From positions 1 through 33,584 of the forward strand of contig CAKRCS010000020.1 in the NCBI GenBank assembly GCA_934307695.1: a DNA stretch of 33,584 nt. The letters are read 5' to 3'. The translations under genes were made by a program, and so were the position numbers. Shown in pieces: positions 15,765-23,266 of this stretch. The DNA is from an uncultured Agathobacter sp. Its GTDB lineage: Bacteria; Bacillota; Clostridia; Lachnospirales; Lachnospiraceae. The notes under the pieces are model-generated. The model was not told the DNA's origin. It saw only the letters and a program-made list of their open reading frames with translations, and did no database searches. Position 1 is the stretch's first letter. Each line of letters opens with the position of its first letter.

Positions 15765-15810
15765 CAAGTGGGGACGTTCCTTTTGACACGAGCATCGCCC
15801 TTTGACACAA
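15765..15810 (+). repeat. REP-like element, copy B
   Basis: Contains GTGGGGACGTTCC, TTTTGACACG and CATCGCCCTTTGACAC. Positions 15765-15790 are the exact reverse complement of 17691-17716, and 15793-15804 that of 17677-17688. A further degenerate copy (GGGCGGGGAGTTC, then TTTGGCAC) follows at about 15824-15846, just before the cellulase RBS. Confidence 0.75.
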
Positions 15811-15862
15811 GTATCACTATTTGGCGGGCGGGGAGTTCTTTGGCACGATAAGGAGAATGGAT

Positions 15863-17674
15863 ATGGGAAAAAAGTGGGAAAAAGCAATCGCGATGGGATT
15901 GTTAGTAGTATGCCTCGCATCATCTATGAGTGCATGTAATGTCCGTATGGCGGAGACGCAGGTAGAGACGCAGATAGAGAGGGGAACAGAAGCTGCCCCG
16001 GATACGGAAATAGAAACTGGCGGAGAAAAAGAAAATGGGGAAGAGGCAGGAAGCGATGTGGAGACAAAAGAGAATGAAACAATGGACGGCGGAGCCGGTT
16101 CGGAGTTGAAGGACGATGCAGAGACGGAGAATGGAACGGAAACAAATGCTGGAATAGACATGAATACGGAAACCGGAGATGACGCAGGCAGCAAGAGCGG
16201 GGATGTGGAAACGGGAGTAGAGGCGAATAGAGGAGAAAAAGCGGAAACCGGGGCAGGAACCGGAGACGGGGAAACACTTGCCACTCCGGCAAACAGCGGT
16301 GCTTTACAGGTGATAGGCACACAATTATGTGATAAAAACGGAAATCCGGTACAGCTTCGCGGGATAAGTACACACGGCCTGGCGTGGTTCCCGGAATATG
16401 TGAACAGTGAGCTGTTTGAGCAATTTCGCAATGAGTGGAATGCCAATGTCATGCGGCTTGCCATGTATACAGACGAAAACGGAGGGTATTGTGCTGGAGG
16501 GGATCAGGACGAGCTAAAGAAACTTGTAAAGAATGGTGTCAGGTATGCGACAGATAATGATATGTATGTCATTATCGACTGGCATGTTTTAAATGATAGA
16601 GATCCGAATGTACATATAGATGATGCAAAAGCTTTTTTCAAGGAGATGTCAAAGGAATATGCAGGTGCAGATAACGTGCTTTACGAGATCTGTAATGAAC
16701 CGAACGGACAGACAAGCTGGAATGATATAAAATTATATGCTGATGAAATTATTCCAATTATCCGCAAAAATGATAGCGATGCGATCATAATCGTTGGAAC
16801 GCCGAACTGGTCACAGTATGTTGACCAGGCAGCAGACGATCCGATCAGCGGCTATGATAACATCATGTATGCGCTTCATTTTTACGCGGCCACGCACAAG
16901 GAATGGCTCAGGGATACCATGACAAAGGCGATCGATCAAGGGCTTCCGGTATTTGTCACGGAATATGGTATTTGTGATGCCAGCGGAAACGGAAGCATTG
17001 ACGAGGCAGAGGCGAACCGCTGGGTTGAGACAATGGACGATTATGGAGTCAGCTATGTGGCGTGGAATTTGTCCAACAAGAATGAAACTTCATCTATTAT
17101 CAGCGCATCCTGTCAAAAAACATCGAATCTTGAAACCTCTGATCTGAGTGATTCCGGAAAGTGGCTCTATAATATGCTTACGGGTAAGAAGAGTACGGCA
17201 GGAGCTTCTGACAATGCAAAGCGTGACACCACGGAGAACAAGTCCGGCAGGAAAGAGCAAAGCAAAAACGATAGCGATGATCATAAGAACAACAAGAAAG
17301 ATAACAGTACAATAAATGACAGCTCCAACGCAGACAGTTCAAAAGATAATACAGATGCAAAAACGGCAGGCGACTGGCTGGTAAGTGCCACCGGCAATTC
17401 GGATATTGATGTGACTGTGACGGTAAGCAATCAATGGGAGACGGAAGGAAAAATATATTATCAGTATACGGTGTCTGTTGACAATATTTCTTCAGAGAAG
17501 TTGGAAAAATGGAAAGTAAATATTAAATTTAATATAGATATAACTTTTGAAAACGGCTGGAACGGTCAGATGACGGTAAAAGGAAAAACGCTTACCATCG
17601 AACCGGTGGATTACAATAGCACCATCGAAGCAGGGGCGAGTGTTACGGATATCGGATTTATCGTGCACGATTGA
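15863..17674 (+). CDS. GH5 cellulase lipoprotein with C-terminal CBM2-like module
   Basis: A 603-residue secreted endoglucanase. ATG 15863 follows AAGGAG by 7 nt. A lipoprotein signal peptide is visible: a hydrophobic core, then SSMSAC with Cys25 as the lipid anchor (Met at -3 is tolerated but not ideal). Residues 26-145 are a low-complexity Glu/Thr/Gly/Asp linker. The GH5 catalytic domain (about 148-440) shows IGTQLCDKNGNPVQLRGIS, NVMRLAMY, VIIDWHVLND, the acid/base Glu279 in CNEPNG, the nucleophile Glu367 in VTEYG, and VAWNLSNK, closest to subfamily GH5_2. A second Lys/Asn/Ser/Asp linker precedes about 100 residues of a CBM2-like beta domain (YYQYTVSVDN, WKVNIKFN, NGWNGQMTV, ASVTDIGF). It is probably anchored at the cell surface to hydrolyse beta-1,4-glucans. 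Confidence 0.9.
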   Translation: MGKKWEKAIAMGLLVVCLASSMSACNVRMAETQVETQIERGTEAAPDTEIETGGEKENGEEAGSDVETKENETMDGGAGSELKDDAETENGTETNAGIDMNTETGDDAGSKSGDVETGVEANRGEKAETGAGTGDGETLATPANSGALQVIGTQLCDKNGNPVQLRGISTHGLAWFPEYVNSELFEQFRNEWNANVMRLAMYTDENGGYCAGGDQDELKKLVKNGVRYATDNDMYVIIDWHVLNDRDPNVHIDDAKAFFKEMSKEYAGADNVLYEICNEPNGQTSWNDIKLYADEIIPIIRKNDSDAIIIVGTPNWSQYVDQAADDPISGYDNIMYALHFYAATHKEWLRDTMTKAIDQGLPVFVTEYGICDASGNGSIDEAEANRWVETMDDYGVSYVAWNLSNKNETSSIISASCQKTSNLETSDLSDSGKWLYNMLTGKKSTAGASDNAKRDTTENKSGRKEQSKNDSDDHKNNKKDNSTINDSSNADSSKDNTDAKTAGDWLVSATGNSDIDVTVTVSNQWETEGKIYYQYTVSVDNISSEKLEKWKVNIKFNIDITFENGWNGQMTVKGKTLTIEPVDYNSTIEAGASVTDIGFIVHD

Positions 17675-17716
17675 GCCAAAGGGCGATGGGCGTGTCAAAA
17701 GGAACGTCCCCACTTG
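17675..17716 (-). repeat. REP-like element, copy D (inverted)
   Basis: It begins one base after the cellulase TGA and is inverted relative to copies A and B: CCAAAGGGCGAT, then CGTGTCAAAAGGAACG and TCCCCAC. It makes a perfect 26-bp inverted match to 15765-15790. Its right edge overlaps the -35 hexamer of the blaI promoter. Confidence 0.75.
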
Positions 17717-17767
17717 ACAAAACGGACTATCATCTGTAGACTAAATATAGGTCTACAAACGTTAGAC
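17714..17767 (+). promoter_or_regulatory. blaI promoter and operator half-sites
   Basis: TTGACA (17714-17719), 17 bp, TAGACT (17737-17742). A dyad TGTAGAC (17735-17741) / GTCTACA (17751-17757) covers the -10, and a third half-site, GTTAGAC, follows at 17761-17767. BlaI-type repressors bind such dyads; autorepression is inferred. Confidence 0.65.
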
Positions 17768-17783
17768 CGGAAGGAGGACAGGT

Positions 17784-18149
17784 ATGGAGGAACTTCGTTT
17801 AGGAAAAGTGGAGGCACGTTTTGCAGAATTGATCTGGAACAATGAGCCAATCGCTTCGGGGGAATTGGTAAGGCTCTGTGACAAAGAATTTGGGTGGAAA
17901 AAGTCAACAACCTATACCGTGTTGAAACGTTTGTGTGAACGTGGAATTTTTCAAAATGAAGGAGGTATTGTCACTTCGCAGATGACGAAGGCAGAGTTTG
18001 AAGCTTCGCAGAGTGAGAGATTTGTAGAAGAAAATTTTGCAGGCTCACTACCCGCCTTTTTTGCTGCATTTACATCTTCAAAAAAGCTCAGTCCGGAAGA
18101 ATTGGAAGAGATCCGGCAGATGATTGATGCTTATGGAAGGGAGGAGTGA
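17784..18149 (+). CDS. BlaI/MecI/CopY-family repressor
   Basis: A 121-residue winged-helix repressor. The N-terminal part MEELRLGKVEARFAELIWNN and the recognition region WKKSTTYTVLKRLCERGIF match the BlaI/MecI pattern, and the C-terminal helices would dimerise. AAGGAGG precedes ATG 17784 by 6 nt. BlaI repressors are inactivated by proteolysis that depends on a cognate M56 membrane metalloprotease, and such a gene follows 2 nt downstream. No beta-lactamase gene is near; the neighbour across the promoter is a cellulase. Confidence 0.9.
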   Translation: MEELRLGKVEARFAELIWNNEPIASGELVRLCDKEFGWKKSTTYTVLKRLCERGIFQNEGGIVTSQMTKAEFEASQSERFVEENFAGSLPAFFAAFTSSKKLSPEELEEIRQMIDAYGREE

Positions 18150-18151
18150 CG

Positions 18152-19531
18152 ATGGAAACTATCTTTTTCAAATTATTGGAGATGAGTTTTTCTGCATCCG
18201 TACTGATTTTGATCCTTGTATTGTTACGTCCGTTATTGAAAAGGGCATCAAAGTCGTTTGGCTGCTTTTTGTGGGCACTGGTAGCGGTACGCTTAATATG
18301 CCCGTTTTCAATTCAGAGTCCATTCAGTCTTGCTCCGCAAAGCGATGCACTCCAGAATGTTTATGATACGGTGGATTCGCAGAAACAGACAGCCGGTCAT
18401 GTGCAGGATTTGGCTGAAAACAGGTGGGTGGATTTAGAAAACAGCGGACAAACATATTCATCTGTGACAATGGCAGGAAAGGTTCTTTCGTATATCTGGT
18501 TATGCGGAGTAATTGCGCTGATCCTGTATGCAATATGCAGTTGGCTGCATATTCATAAGCAGATCCGCGAAGCTATCCGGTTGGAGGATAATATCTATGA
18601 AGCGGAGAACATACCGACTCCGTTTATCTTCGGTATTTTCCGTCCGCATATTTATTTGCCGTTTGGATTGGCGGAGGAACAGAAAAAATGTGTGCTCGCG
18701 CATGAATATGCACATCTGAGGCGGCGGGATAATTGGTGGAAACCGCTGGGATTTTTATTATTGGCATTGTATTGGTTCAATCCGTTGTGCTGGATCGCGT
18801 ATGTGTTGTTTTGCAGGGATATTGAATTAGCCTGTGACGAATTGGTTATCCGGAAAATGGATATACAGCAAAAGAAGCTTTATTCACAGGCTTTGTTATC
18901 CTTGAGTGCTCTGGGGAGCTGGTTTCGTGCATGCCCGATAGCTTTTGGGGAGGTAGGGGTAAAGCAACGAATCAGATCGGTACTCAATTATAAAAAGCCC
19001 CAGTTCTGGGTGATAGCGGTCGCCATAGCGGGTGCGGTTTTTCTGGCGGTATGTTTTCTGACTGACCCGTTGGATACGAAGCAGACTTCGGAAGCAGATC
19101 TGCCCGGCGGATGGGGTGATGAGAGAGACTGGCTTTGCGGCAGTATTGAGCAGATCTCGGAGAATGAGATCACCATCGCGCACAAGTATTTTGTCAATGA
19201 GGATGATACCGCCCGGATTGAATATTTTGGATTAACCGGAGAAAAGGGCGAGGACATTTTCCTGGATGGCTACGAAATCATAGCGGCAGGGGACACACTA
19301 AGCTACAAAATCAGCAAGGACTGCGATTTTATTTTTGTACCGTGGGACAGCGAACTTTTTACCGCAAATTGGAGGCATCCGGGTGATGAGGAAAATACCC
19401 ATTGTGCAACAACGGACTATGCAACGTTTGAAAAATATTTAAGCACATATTCGTCGTTGGAGCATCAGGTATTTTTCTATGATATCAAGGATGGCGAAGT
19501 TGTGTGTATCTACGAAACACCGTTGATGTGA
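18152..19531 (+). CDS. M56 (BlaR1/MecR1-type) membrane metallopeptidase without a penicillin-binding domain
   Basis: A 459-residue protein; ATG 18152 follows GGAGGAG by 5 nt. Membrane segments lie near residues 12-30, 34-52, 110-130 and 285-305. The zinc site is HEYAH at 184-188, followed by a hydrophobic helix (FLLLALYWFNPLCWIAYVLF) and the third-ligand region ELACDELV. After the last membrane segment there are only about 150 extracytoplasmic residues (starting DPLDTKQTSEAD), not the ~250-residue transpeptidase sensor of BlaR1. The signal is therefore probably not a beta-lactam. It forms an operon with blaI. Confidence 0.88.
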   Translation: METIFFKLLEMSFSASVLILILVLLRPLLKRASKSFGCFLWALVAVRLICPFSIQSPFSLAPQSDALQNVYDTVDSQKQTAGHVQDLAENRWVDLENSGQTYSSVTMAGKVLSYIWLCGVIALILYAICSWLHIHKQIREAIRLEDNIYEAENIPTPFIFGIFRPHIYLPFGLAEEQKKCVLAHEYAHLRRRDNWWKPLGFLLLALYWFNPLCWIAYVLFCRDIELACDELVIRKMDIQQKKLYSQALLSLSALGSWFRACPIAFGEVGVKQRIRSVLNYKKPQFWVIAVAIAGAVFLAVCFLTDPLDTKQTSEADLPGGWGDERDWLCGSIEQISENEITIAHKYFVNEDDTARIEYFGLTGEKGEDIFLDGYEIIAAGDTLSYKISKDCDFIFVPWDSELFTANWRHPGDEENTHCATTDYATFEKYLSTYSSLEHQVFFYDIKDGEVVCIYETPLM

Positions 19532-19560
19532 TAGCTTGATAATGCGAAAGGAAAGCACAG

Positions 19561-20493
19561 ATGAAGACAGACCGGATATTGGGAATCATCATTTATTTAA
19601 TGAACCATGATAATGTTTCGGCGAGCTATCTTGCAGAGCGGTTTCATGTATCGGTTCGGACAATTCAAAGAGACATGATAAGCATTTCTGCGATAGGAGT
19701 ACCGGTATATTCCGAAAGCGGGAAACATGGCGGTTATTCTATTTTGCCAACATACAAGATTAAAAACAGCGATATCCGAAGCGATGAGCAGCAGATGATC
19801 ATAAAGGCATTGGAAAGTCTGGCAACCTCTTATACCAATGACACCTTAAAGACCTTGATCGAAAAGTATAATGCGATCGTTCAAAAAGAAGGCGGTCAAA
19901 ATGTGTTTTGGGATTTTGGCGTAACCAAGGAAAATGCCGACGTACAGAGCAAAAACTGCTTGCTGGAACATGCCATTGGTCAGAAAAGGTATGTGTCATT
20001 TGAATATTGCAATGCGGATGGAAGAAAATCGGCACCAGAGGTTGAACCGCTGGCAATTCATTATAAATGGTATGCGTGGTATCTTTTTGCATATTTCGCT
20101 GATAAAAAACAATACAGAACCTATAAAATAGCCAGAATGCAGAATTTGAAAGAGACAGACAAGGTTTCTGACATAGATCATGGCGATGTGAAAGCTCTGA
20201 TGAATGCCTCAGAGCAGGCTTATTATCGCACTTGCATTCCCATTGAGGTGCAGTTTGCCAACGAAGAGACAGCACTGATGGAAGAATATTTTCCGGACTG
20301 CCCGATGGAACAGATCTCAAAAAATACCAAGCGTATGTTCATTGACGTACCCGCAAAGGAACGATTATGGAAAGCGCTGCTGTTAAGCTTTGGAAATAAA
20401 GTGAAGGTTGTAGGACCGGAAGAATACAAGATGGAATTGATACAGACCGCTCAAAATTTTTTATCTAATTACGACACACAGTTGTCGCAGTAA
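19561..20493 (+). CDS. YafY-type HTH/WYL-domain transcriptional regulator
   Basis: A 310-residue protein: N-terminal HTH_11 (MKTDRILGIIIYLMNHDNVSASYLAERFHVSVRTIQRDM, residues 1-40), a beta-wing (YSESGKHGGYSIL), then a WYL-type domain (VEPLAIHYKWYAWYLFAYFADKKQYRTYKIARM, about 160-195) with the conserved Trp-Tyr-Leu neighbourhood. WYL domains sense small molecules or nucleic acids. RBS AAAGGA precedes the ATG. It is followed 72 nt later by a DinB-like gene, a frequent partner of YafY-type regulators. Confidence 0.9.
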   Translation: MKTDRILGIIIYLMNHDNVSASYLAERFHVSVRTIQRDMISISAIGVPVYSESGKHGGYSILPTYKIKNSDIRSDEQQMIIKALESLATSYTNDTLKTLIEKYNAIVQKEGGQNVFWDFGVTKENADVQSKNCLLEHAIGQKRYVSFEYCNADGRKSAPEVEPLAIHYKWYAWYLFAYFADKKQYRTYKIARMQNLKETDKVSDIDHGDVKALMNASEQAYYRTCIPIEVQFANEETALMEEYFPDCPMEQISKNTKRMFIDVPAKERLWKALLLSFGNKVKVVGPEEYKMELIQTAQNFLSNYDTQLSQ

Positions 20494-20565
20494 TCCTCTA
20501 AAATATAGCTGTAAATATCAAAGACAAACATGCGGTATCATCTTTGAAAATCAGGAGGAAGGTCT

Positions 20566-21279
20566 ATGACGAAAGAAACGTTAATCAGCTCATTTGAAGA
20601 ACAGTACAAGGAATTGGAACGCGCGTTGCAGGGAGACGACATTGAATACATAAGAAAACTGGCATTGGATGTTCATGCAATGGTTCACCCGGCGGAGGTA
20701 TCAGGAAAAACAGAGAAAACAATAGCGGATTATGTGCTGGATTACATGATGGAGGGACATCAAAATGAGCTTATGCCGCGGGAAAACTGGGAAGAAGATT
20801 TGCATTATGCCGGAACAAATACGGTACCGATGTGCTGGCAGTTTTGGCATACTTACCGAATTGAAGATCTGGTAAGCAATATTTTGATGGCAGATCAGGA
20901 GCAGCTATTTGATGCTGATTGGCAAAAGAAAATAGGCGCGAATATTACGGACACAGGGAATGCGCTGGAACTGGATGAGGCAATCGCCTTTGCAAAAGGC
21001 ATTCATGTAGATGCTCTGCGGGAATACATGATCGCAGTCGGAAAGAATACAAGACAAATTTTAGAGAAGCTTACATTGGAGCAGGTCAAATCCATGGTGC
21101 CGGAGGAGTGGGTTGTGCGTATACTCGAAGAAGGTGGAGTTACCACGGACATCCGCTCGGTATGGCTGCTGGTATTTTGGGGACGATTGACGAGAGGCGG
21201 GATGATTCTGACTCCGATGACAGGTCATCACATGATGCATCTGCCACCTTGTCTGGATCACTTGCCGATATTGAACTAA
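20566..21279 (+). CDS. DinB superfamily protein
   Basis: A 237-residue four-helix-bundle protein. DinB-type marks are the helix containing FWHTYRIEDLVSNIL, the DALREYMIAVGKNTRQIL helix, the FWGRLTRGGMILTP segment and a terminal GHHMMHL. Histidines in these positions form the metal triad of the family. DinB proteins include metal-dependent thiol transferases and many of unknown function. AGGAGG precedes ATG 20566. A 7-bp inverted repeat (TCAAAGA 20518-20524, TCTTTGA 20541-20547) lies in the gap behind the WYL regulator gene and could be its operator (speculative). Confidence 0.8.
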   Translation: MTKETLISSFEEQYKELERALQGDDIEYIRKLALDVHAMVHPAEVSGKTEKTIADYVLDYMMEGHQNELMPRENWEEDLHYAGTNTVPMCWQFWHTYRIEDLVSNILMADQEQLFDADWQKKIGANITDTGNALELDEAIAFAKGIHVDALREYMIAVGKNTRQILEKLTLEQVKSMVPEEWVVRILEEGGVTTDIRSVWLLVFWGRLTRGGMILTPMTGHHMMHLPPCLDHLPILN

Positions 21280-21305
21280 CACCCGCCCCCTGCATATTAC
21301 AAAAT

Positions 21306-21344
21306 ACCCCTGCATAAACTGTACAAACACAGTAATGCAGGGGT
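21306..21344 (+). terminator. Hairpin serving as terminator and masking the spoIIID RBS
   Basis: ACCCCTGCAT (21306-21315) pairs perfectly with ATGCAGGGGT (21335-21344), with an inner ACTGT/ACAGT stem (21318-21322/21329-21333), followed by TATTTT. It looks like the DinB-gene terminator, yet the AGGGG in its right arm is the only Shine-Dalgarno-like sequence for spoIIID (ATG 21351). Confidence 0.6.
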
Positions 21345-21350
21345 TATTTT

Positions 21351-21611
21351 ATGAGAAAATATATCGAAGAGCGCGCGATCGAAATCGCGAATTACATCAT
21401 CGAAAACAATGCCACCGTGCGGCAGACCGCCAAAGCGTTTGGCATATCGAAATCTACGGTACATAAAGACGTCACCGACCGCCTTGCGGCAATCAATCCG
21501 ACGCTGGCGCGGGAGACAAGAAAAGTGCTCGATGTCAACAAGGCGGAGCGCCATATCCGCGGCGGCATGGCAACGAAGGAAAAATATCTGCACCACGGGG
21601 AAACCGTTTAA
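21351..21611 (+). CDS. spoIIID: Sporulation transcriptional regulator SpoIIID
   Basis: An 86-residue protein starting MRKYIEERAIEIANYIIENN. The helix-turn-helix is TVRQTAKAFGISKSTVHKDV, and the basic C-terminal extension includes NKAERHIRGGMATKEKY. This matches SpoIIID along its full length. SpoIIID binds DNA in the mother cell and switches genes during sigma-E-dependent sporulation, so the organism belongs to a spore-forming lineage. Its RBS lies inside a hairpin. The TAA stop is shared with the convergent gene: the four bases TTAA (21608-21611) provide both stops. Confidence 0.93.
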   Translation: MRKYIEERAIEIANYIIENNATVRQTAKAFGISKSTVHKDVTDRLAAINPTLARETRKVLDVNKAERHIRGGMATKEKYLHHGETV

Positions 21612-22222
21612 TCCTCCCACGGGCGGATGCGGTAGGTGACACCAAGACGATCGCAGATCGCCTGGCACTCAGCCTCCTCCTCCTTGGTCAGCGTGGTATC
21701 TACGGTAGAGAGGATGACGGAAGGTACATAATCTTTGGCATCCTTTGCGAAAGCCAGCATAGCGTCAAACGCCTTGTCTCCGAACTGACTGCGGACGATC
21801 GCATGATATTTGTCTGCAGTCGGGGTGTTCAGGCTGATGGAGATCGTGTCGATCAGTCCCTTCATATCCGGCGCGATCCGGCGGTTGTTGATCAGGTCAC
21901 CCTGACCATTGGTGTTGATACGGATTGGTTTGTTATAGTTTTCCTTTATGAAACGGGCAACCTCGATCAAGGTGTCAAAACGCTCGGTCGGCTCACCGAA
22001 CCCGCAGAAAACAATCTCGTCAAAAGCAGAAACATCCACATGCGAAAAGGCTTCCTTTACCTCCTCAACGGAAGGCTCATGCTCAAGCCACAGGGAATCG
22101 GAATCCTCCATGTGATCGCGCGTCTGGCGCAGGCAGAAGGTACAAGCGCTGGAGCAGCGGTTGGTCAGATTGATGTACAGATTATTGTGTACCTTATATA
22201 AAATGGTCATTGATTTTTTCAT
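21608..22222 (-). CDS. TatD-associated radical SAM protein
   Basis: A 204-residue small radical SAM protein. The [4Fe-4S] motif is visible as C-x3-C-x2-C in SACTFCLRQTR (preceded by INLTNRCSSA), the SAM-binding VFCGFGEPTERF follows, and RINTNGQGDLIN and the C-terminal IRPWED are typical of the TatD-associated subfamily. ATG 22222 has AAGGAAG upstream at normal spacing. No tatD gene is present here. It overlaps spoIIID convergently by 4 nt and is probably co-transcribed with the kinase gene upstream (29-nt gap). Confidence 0.88.
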   Translation of the reverse strand: MKKSMTILYKVHNNLYINLTNRCSSACTFCLRQTRDHMEDSDSLWLEHEPSVEEVKEAFSHVDVSAFDEIVFCGFGEPTERFDTLIEVARFIKENYNKPIRINTNGQGDLINNRRIAPDMKGLIDTISISLNTPTADKYHAIVRSQFGDKAFDAMLAFAKDAKDYVPSVILSTVDTTLTKEEEAECQAICDRLGVTYRIRPWED

Positions 22223-22251
22223 GGTAAAAACTTCCTTTCCTTATAAAATAT

Positions 22252-23085
22252 CTAATGAAGTGTATGCAAAACTTCCTCGAAGCAAACGCCGTCTGTCAGA
22301 GGAATGTCAAGCTCGATCGTTTTTAGGATGCAGCGCTTGATAAAATGCGATGCTTTCCGGACGGATTCCTGAAACGGTACACCGTTGACTGCATCCGCAG
22401 AAATGATCGCGGAAAAAATATCGCCGGTGCCGGAGCGCTCCGTGCCGACCTTTTGCGTTTTGATCAAAGAAGGTTCATAGCCCTTTTCATAACACAGGTT
22501 GCAGACGTAGCTTTTTTGCGGGATGCCGGTTATGACAACCTTTGACGGACCCTCGGCAACGAGCTGGCTGGCAAGCTCGATCACCTCTGAAATCTTCCAG
22601 TGGGCTTTGTACGGGGTGTCCGTCAGGATGCATGCCTCGGTAAGATTTGGTGTGACAATATCCGCATAACGCACCAGCTCTTTCATGCGATGGCACATAT
22701 CCGCGGTGTAGGTCGGGTAGGGATTTCCGTAATCTCCCATGACCGGATCGATGATGACGATAGTATCCGGTTCTTTAAAATCTTTCACGAAGTCAGACAC
22801 GATCCGGATCTGATCAGCAGATCCAAGAAAGCCGGTGCTGATGCCGGAAAAATGAAGATCGAGCTTCTTCCATTCCGCAATGTATGGCTCCATGTTGGCA
22901 GTGAAATCTTCAAAGAAAAAGCTGTCAAATCCCGTATGATTTGAAAAGATGGAGGTCGGAAGCGGACAACACTGAATCTTTAATTGTGAAATGATCGGCA
23001 GCGATACAGCCAGCGAGCATTTGCCAAAGCCGGACAGATCATTGATGACTGCAATCTTTTTCTGATGGTTATGCTCTGACGACAT
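22252..23085 (-). CDS. Pyridoxamine/pyridoxal kinase (ribokinase-like)
   Basis: A 277-residue PfkB/ThiD-fold kinase, probably phosphorylating vitamin B6 vitamers. The start is MSSEHNHQKK at 23085, with AAAGGGG upstream; an earlier in-frame ATG at 23121 has no RBS. Motifs: IAVINDLSGFGKCSL, VIIDPVMGDYGNPY, DIVTPNLTEACILT, and the catalytic anion hole and base in GTERSGTGDIFSAII. The length is normal for PdxK/PdxY. It is first in a two-gene minus-strand unit and diverges from the glycosyltransferase gene. Confidence 0.9.
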   Translation of the reverse strand: MSSEHNHQKKIAVINDLSGFGKCSLAVSLPIISQLKIQCCPLPTSIFSNHTGFDSFFFEDFTANMEPYIAEWKKLDLHFSGISTGFLGSADQIRIVSDFVKDFKEPDTIVIIDPVMGDYGNPYPTYTADMCHRMKELVRYADIVTPNLTEACILTDTPYKAHWKISEVIELASQLVAEGPSKVVITGIPQKSYVCNLCYEKGYEPSLIKTQKVGTERSGTGDIFSAIISADAVNGVPFQESVRKASHFIKRCILKTIELDIPLTDGVCFEEVLHTLH

Positions 23086-23212
23086 CTTGTTCCCCTTTGC
23101 GTAAAATGAAATAAGCCGCAACGGACTTTTCTAAGTTTTCTGCAATCATAACATATATTTGAACATATAGGAATGGTCAAAATGTAACAAAAATATAGAA
23201 CCAATAGCAGGC

Positions 23213-23241
23213 TTTACAAGTCGAAAAAAGAACGATAAACT
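23213..23241 (+). promoter_or_regulatory. Promoter of the GT2-GtrA gene
   Basis: TTTACA (23213-23218), 17 bp, TAAACT (23236-23241), about 25 bp before ATG 23267. Confidence 0.5.
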
Positions 23242-23266
23242 AATAAGAAAAAAAGGGAGAGTACCA

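Noticed and set aside
15544..15923. Several short overlapping minus-strand frames with similar peptides (VKRNVP/KERP-like)
   Set aside because: Their similarity comes from the repeated REP-like DNA; none has an RBS or extends beyond the repeats.
16022..16464. Minus-strand Ser/Pro-rich frame opposite the cellulase linker
   Set aside because: It is the mirror of the Glu/Thr/Gly-rich linker coding sequence; low-complexity composition keeps the opposite strand open.
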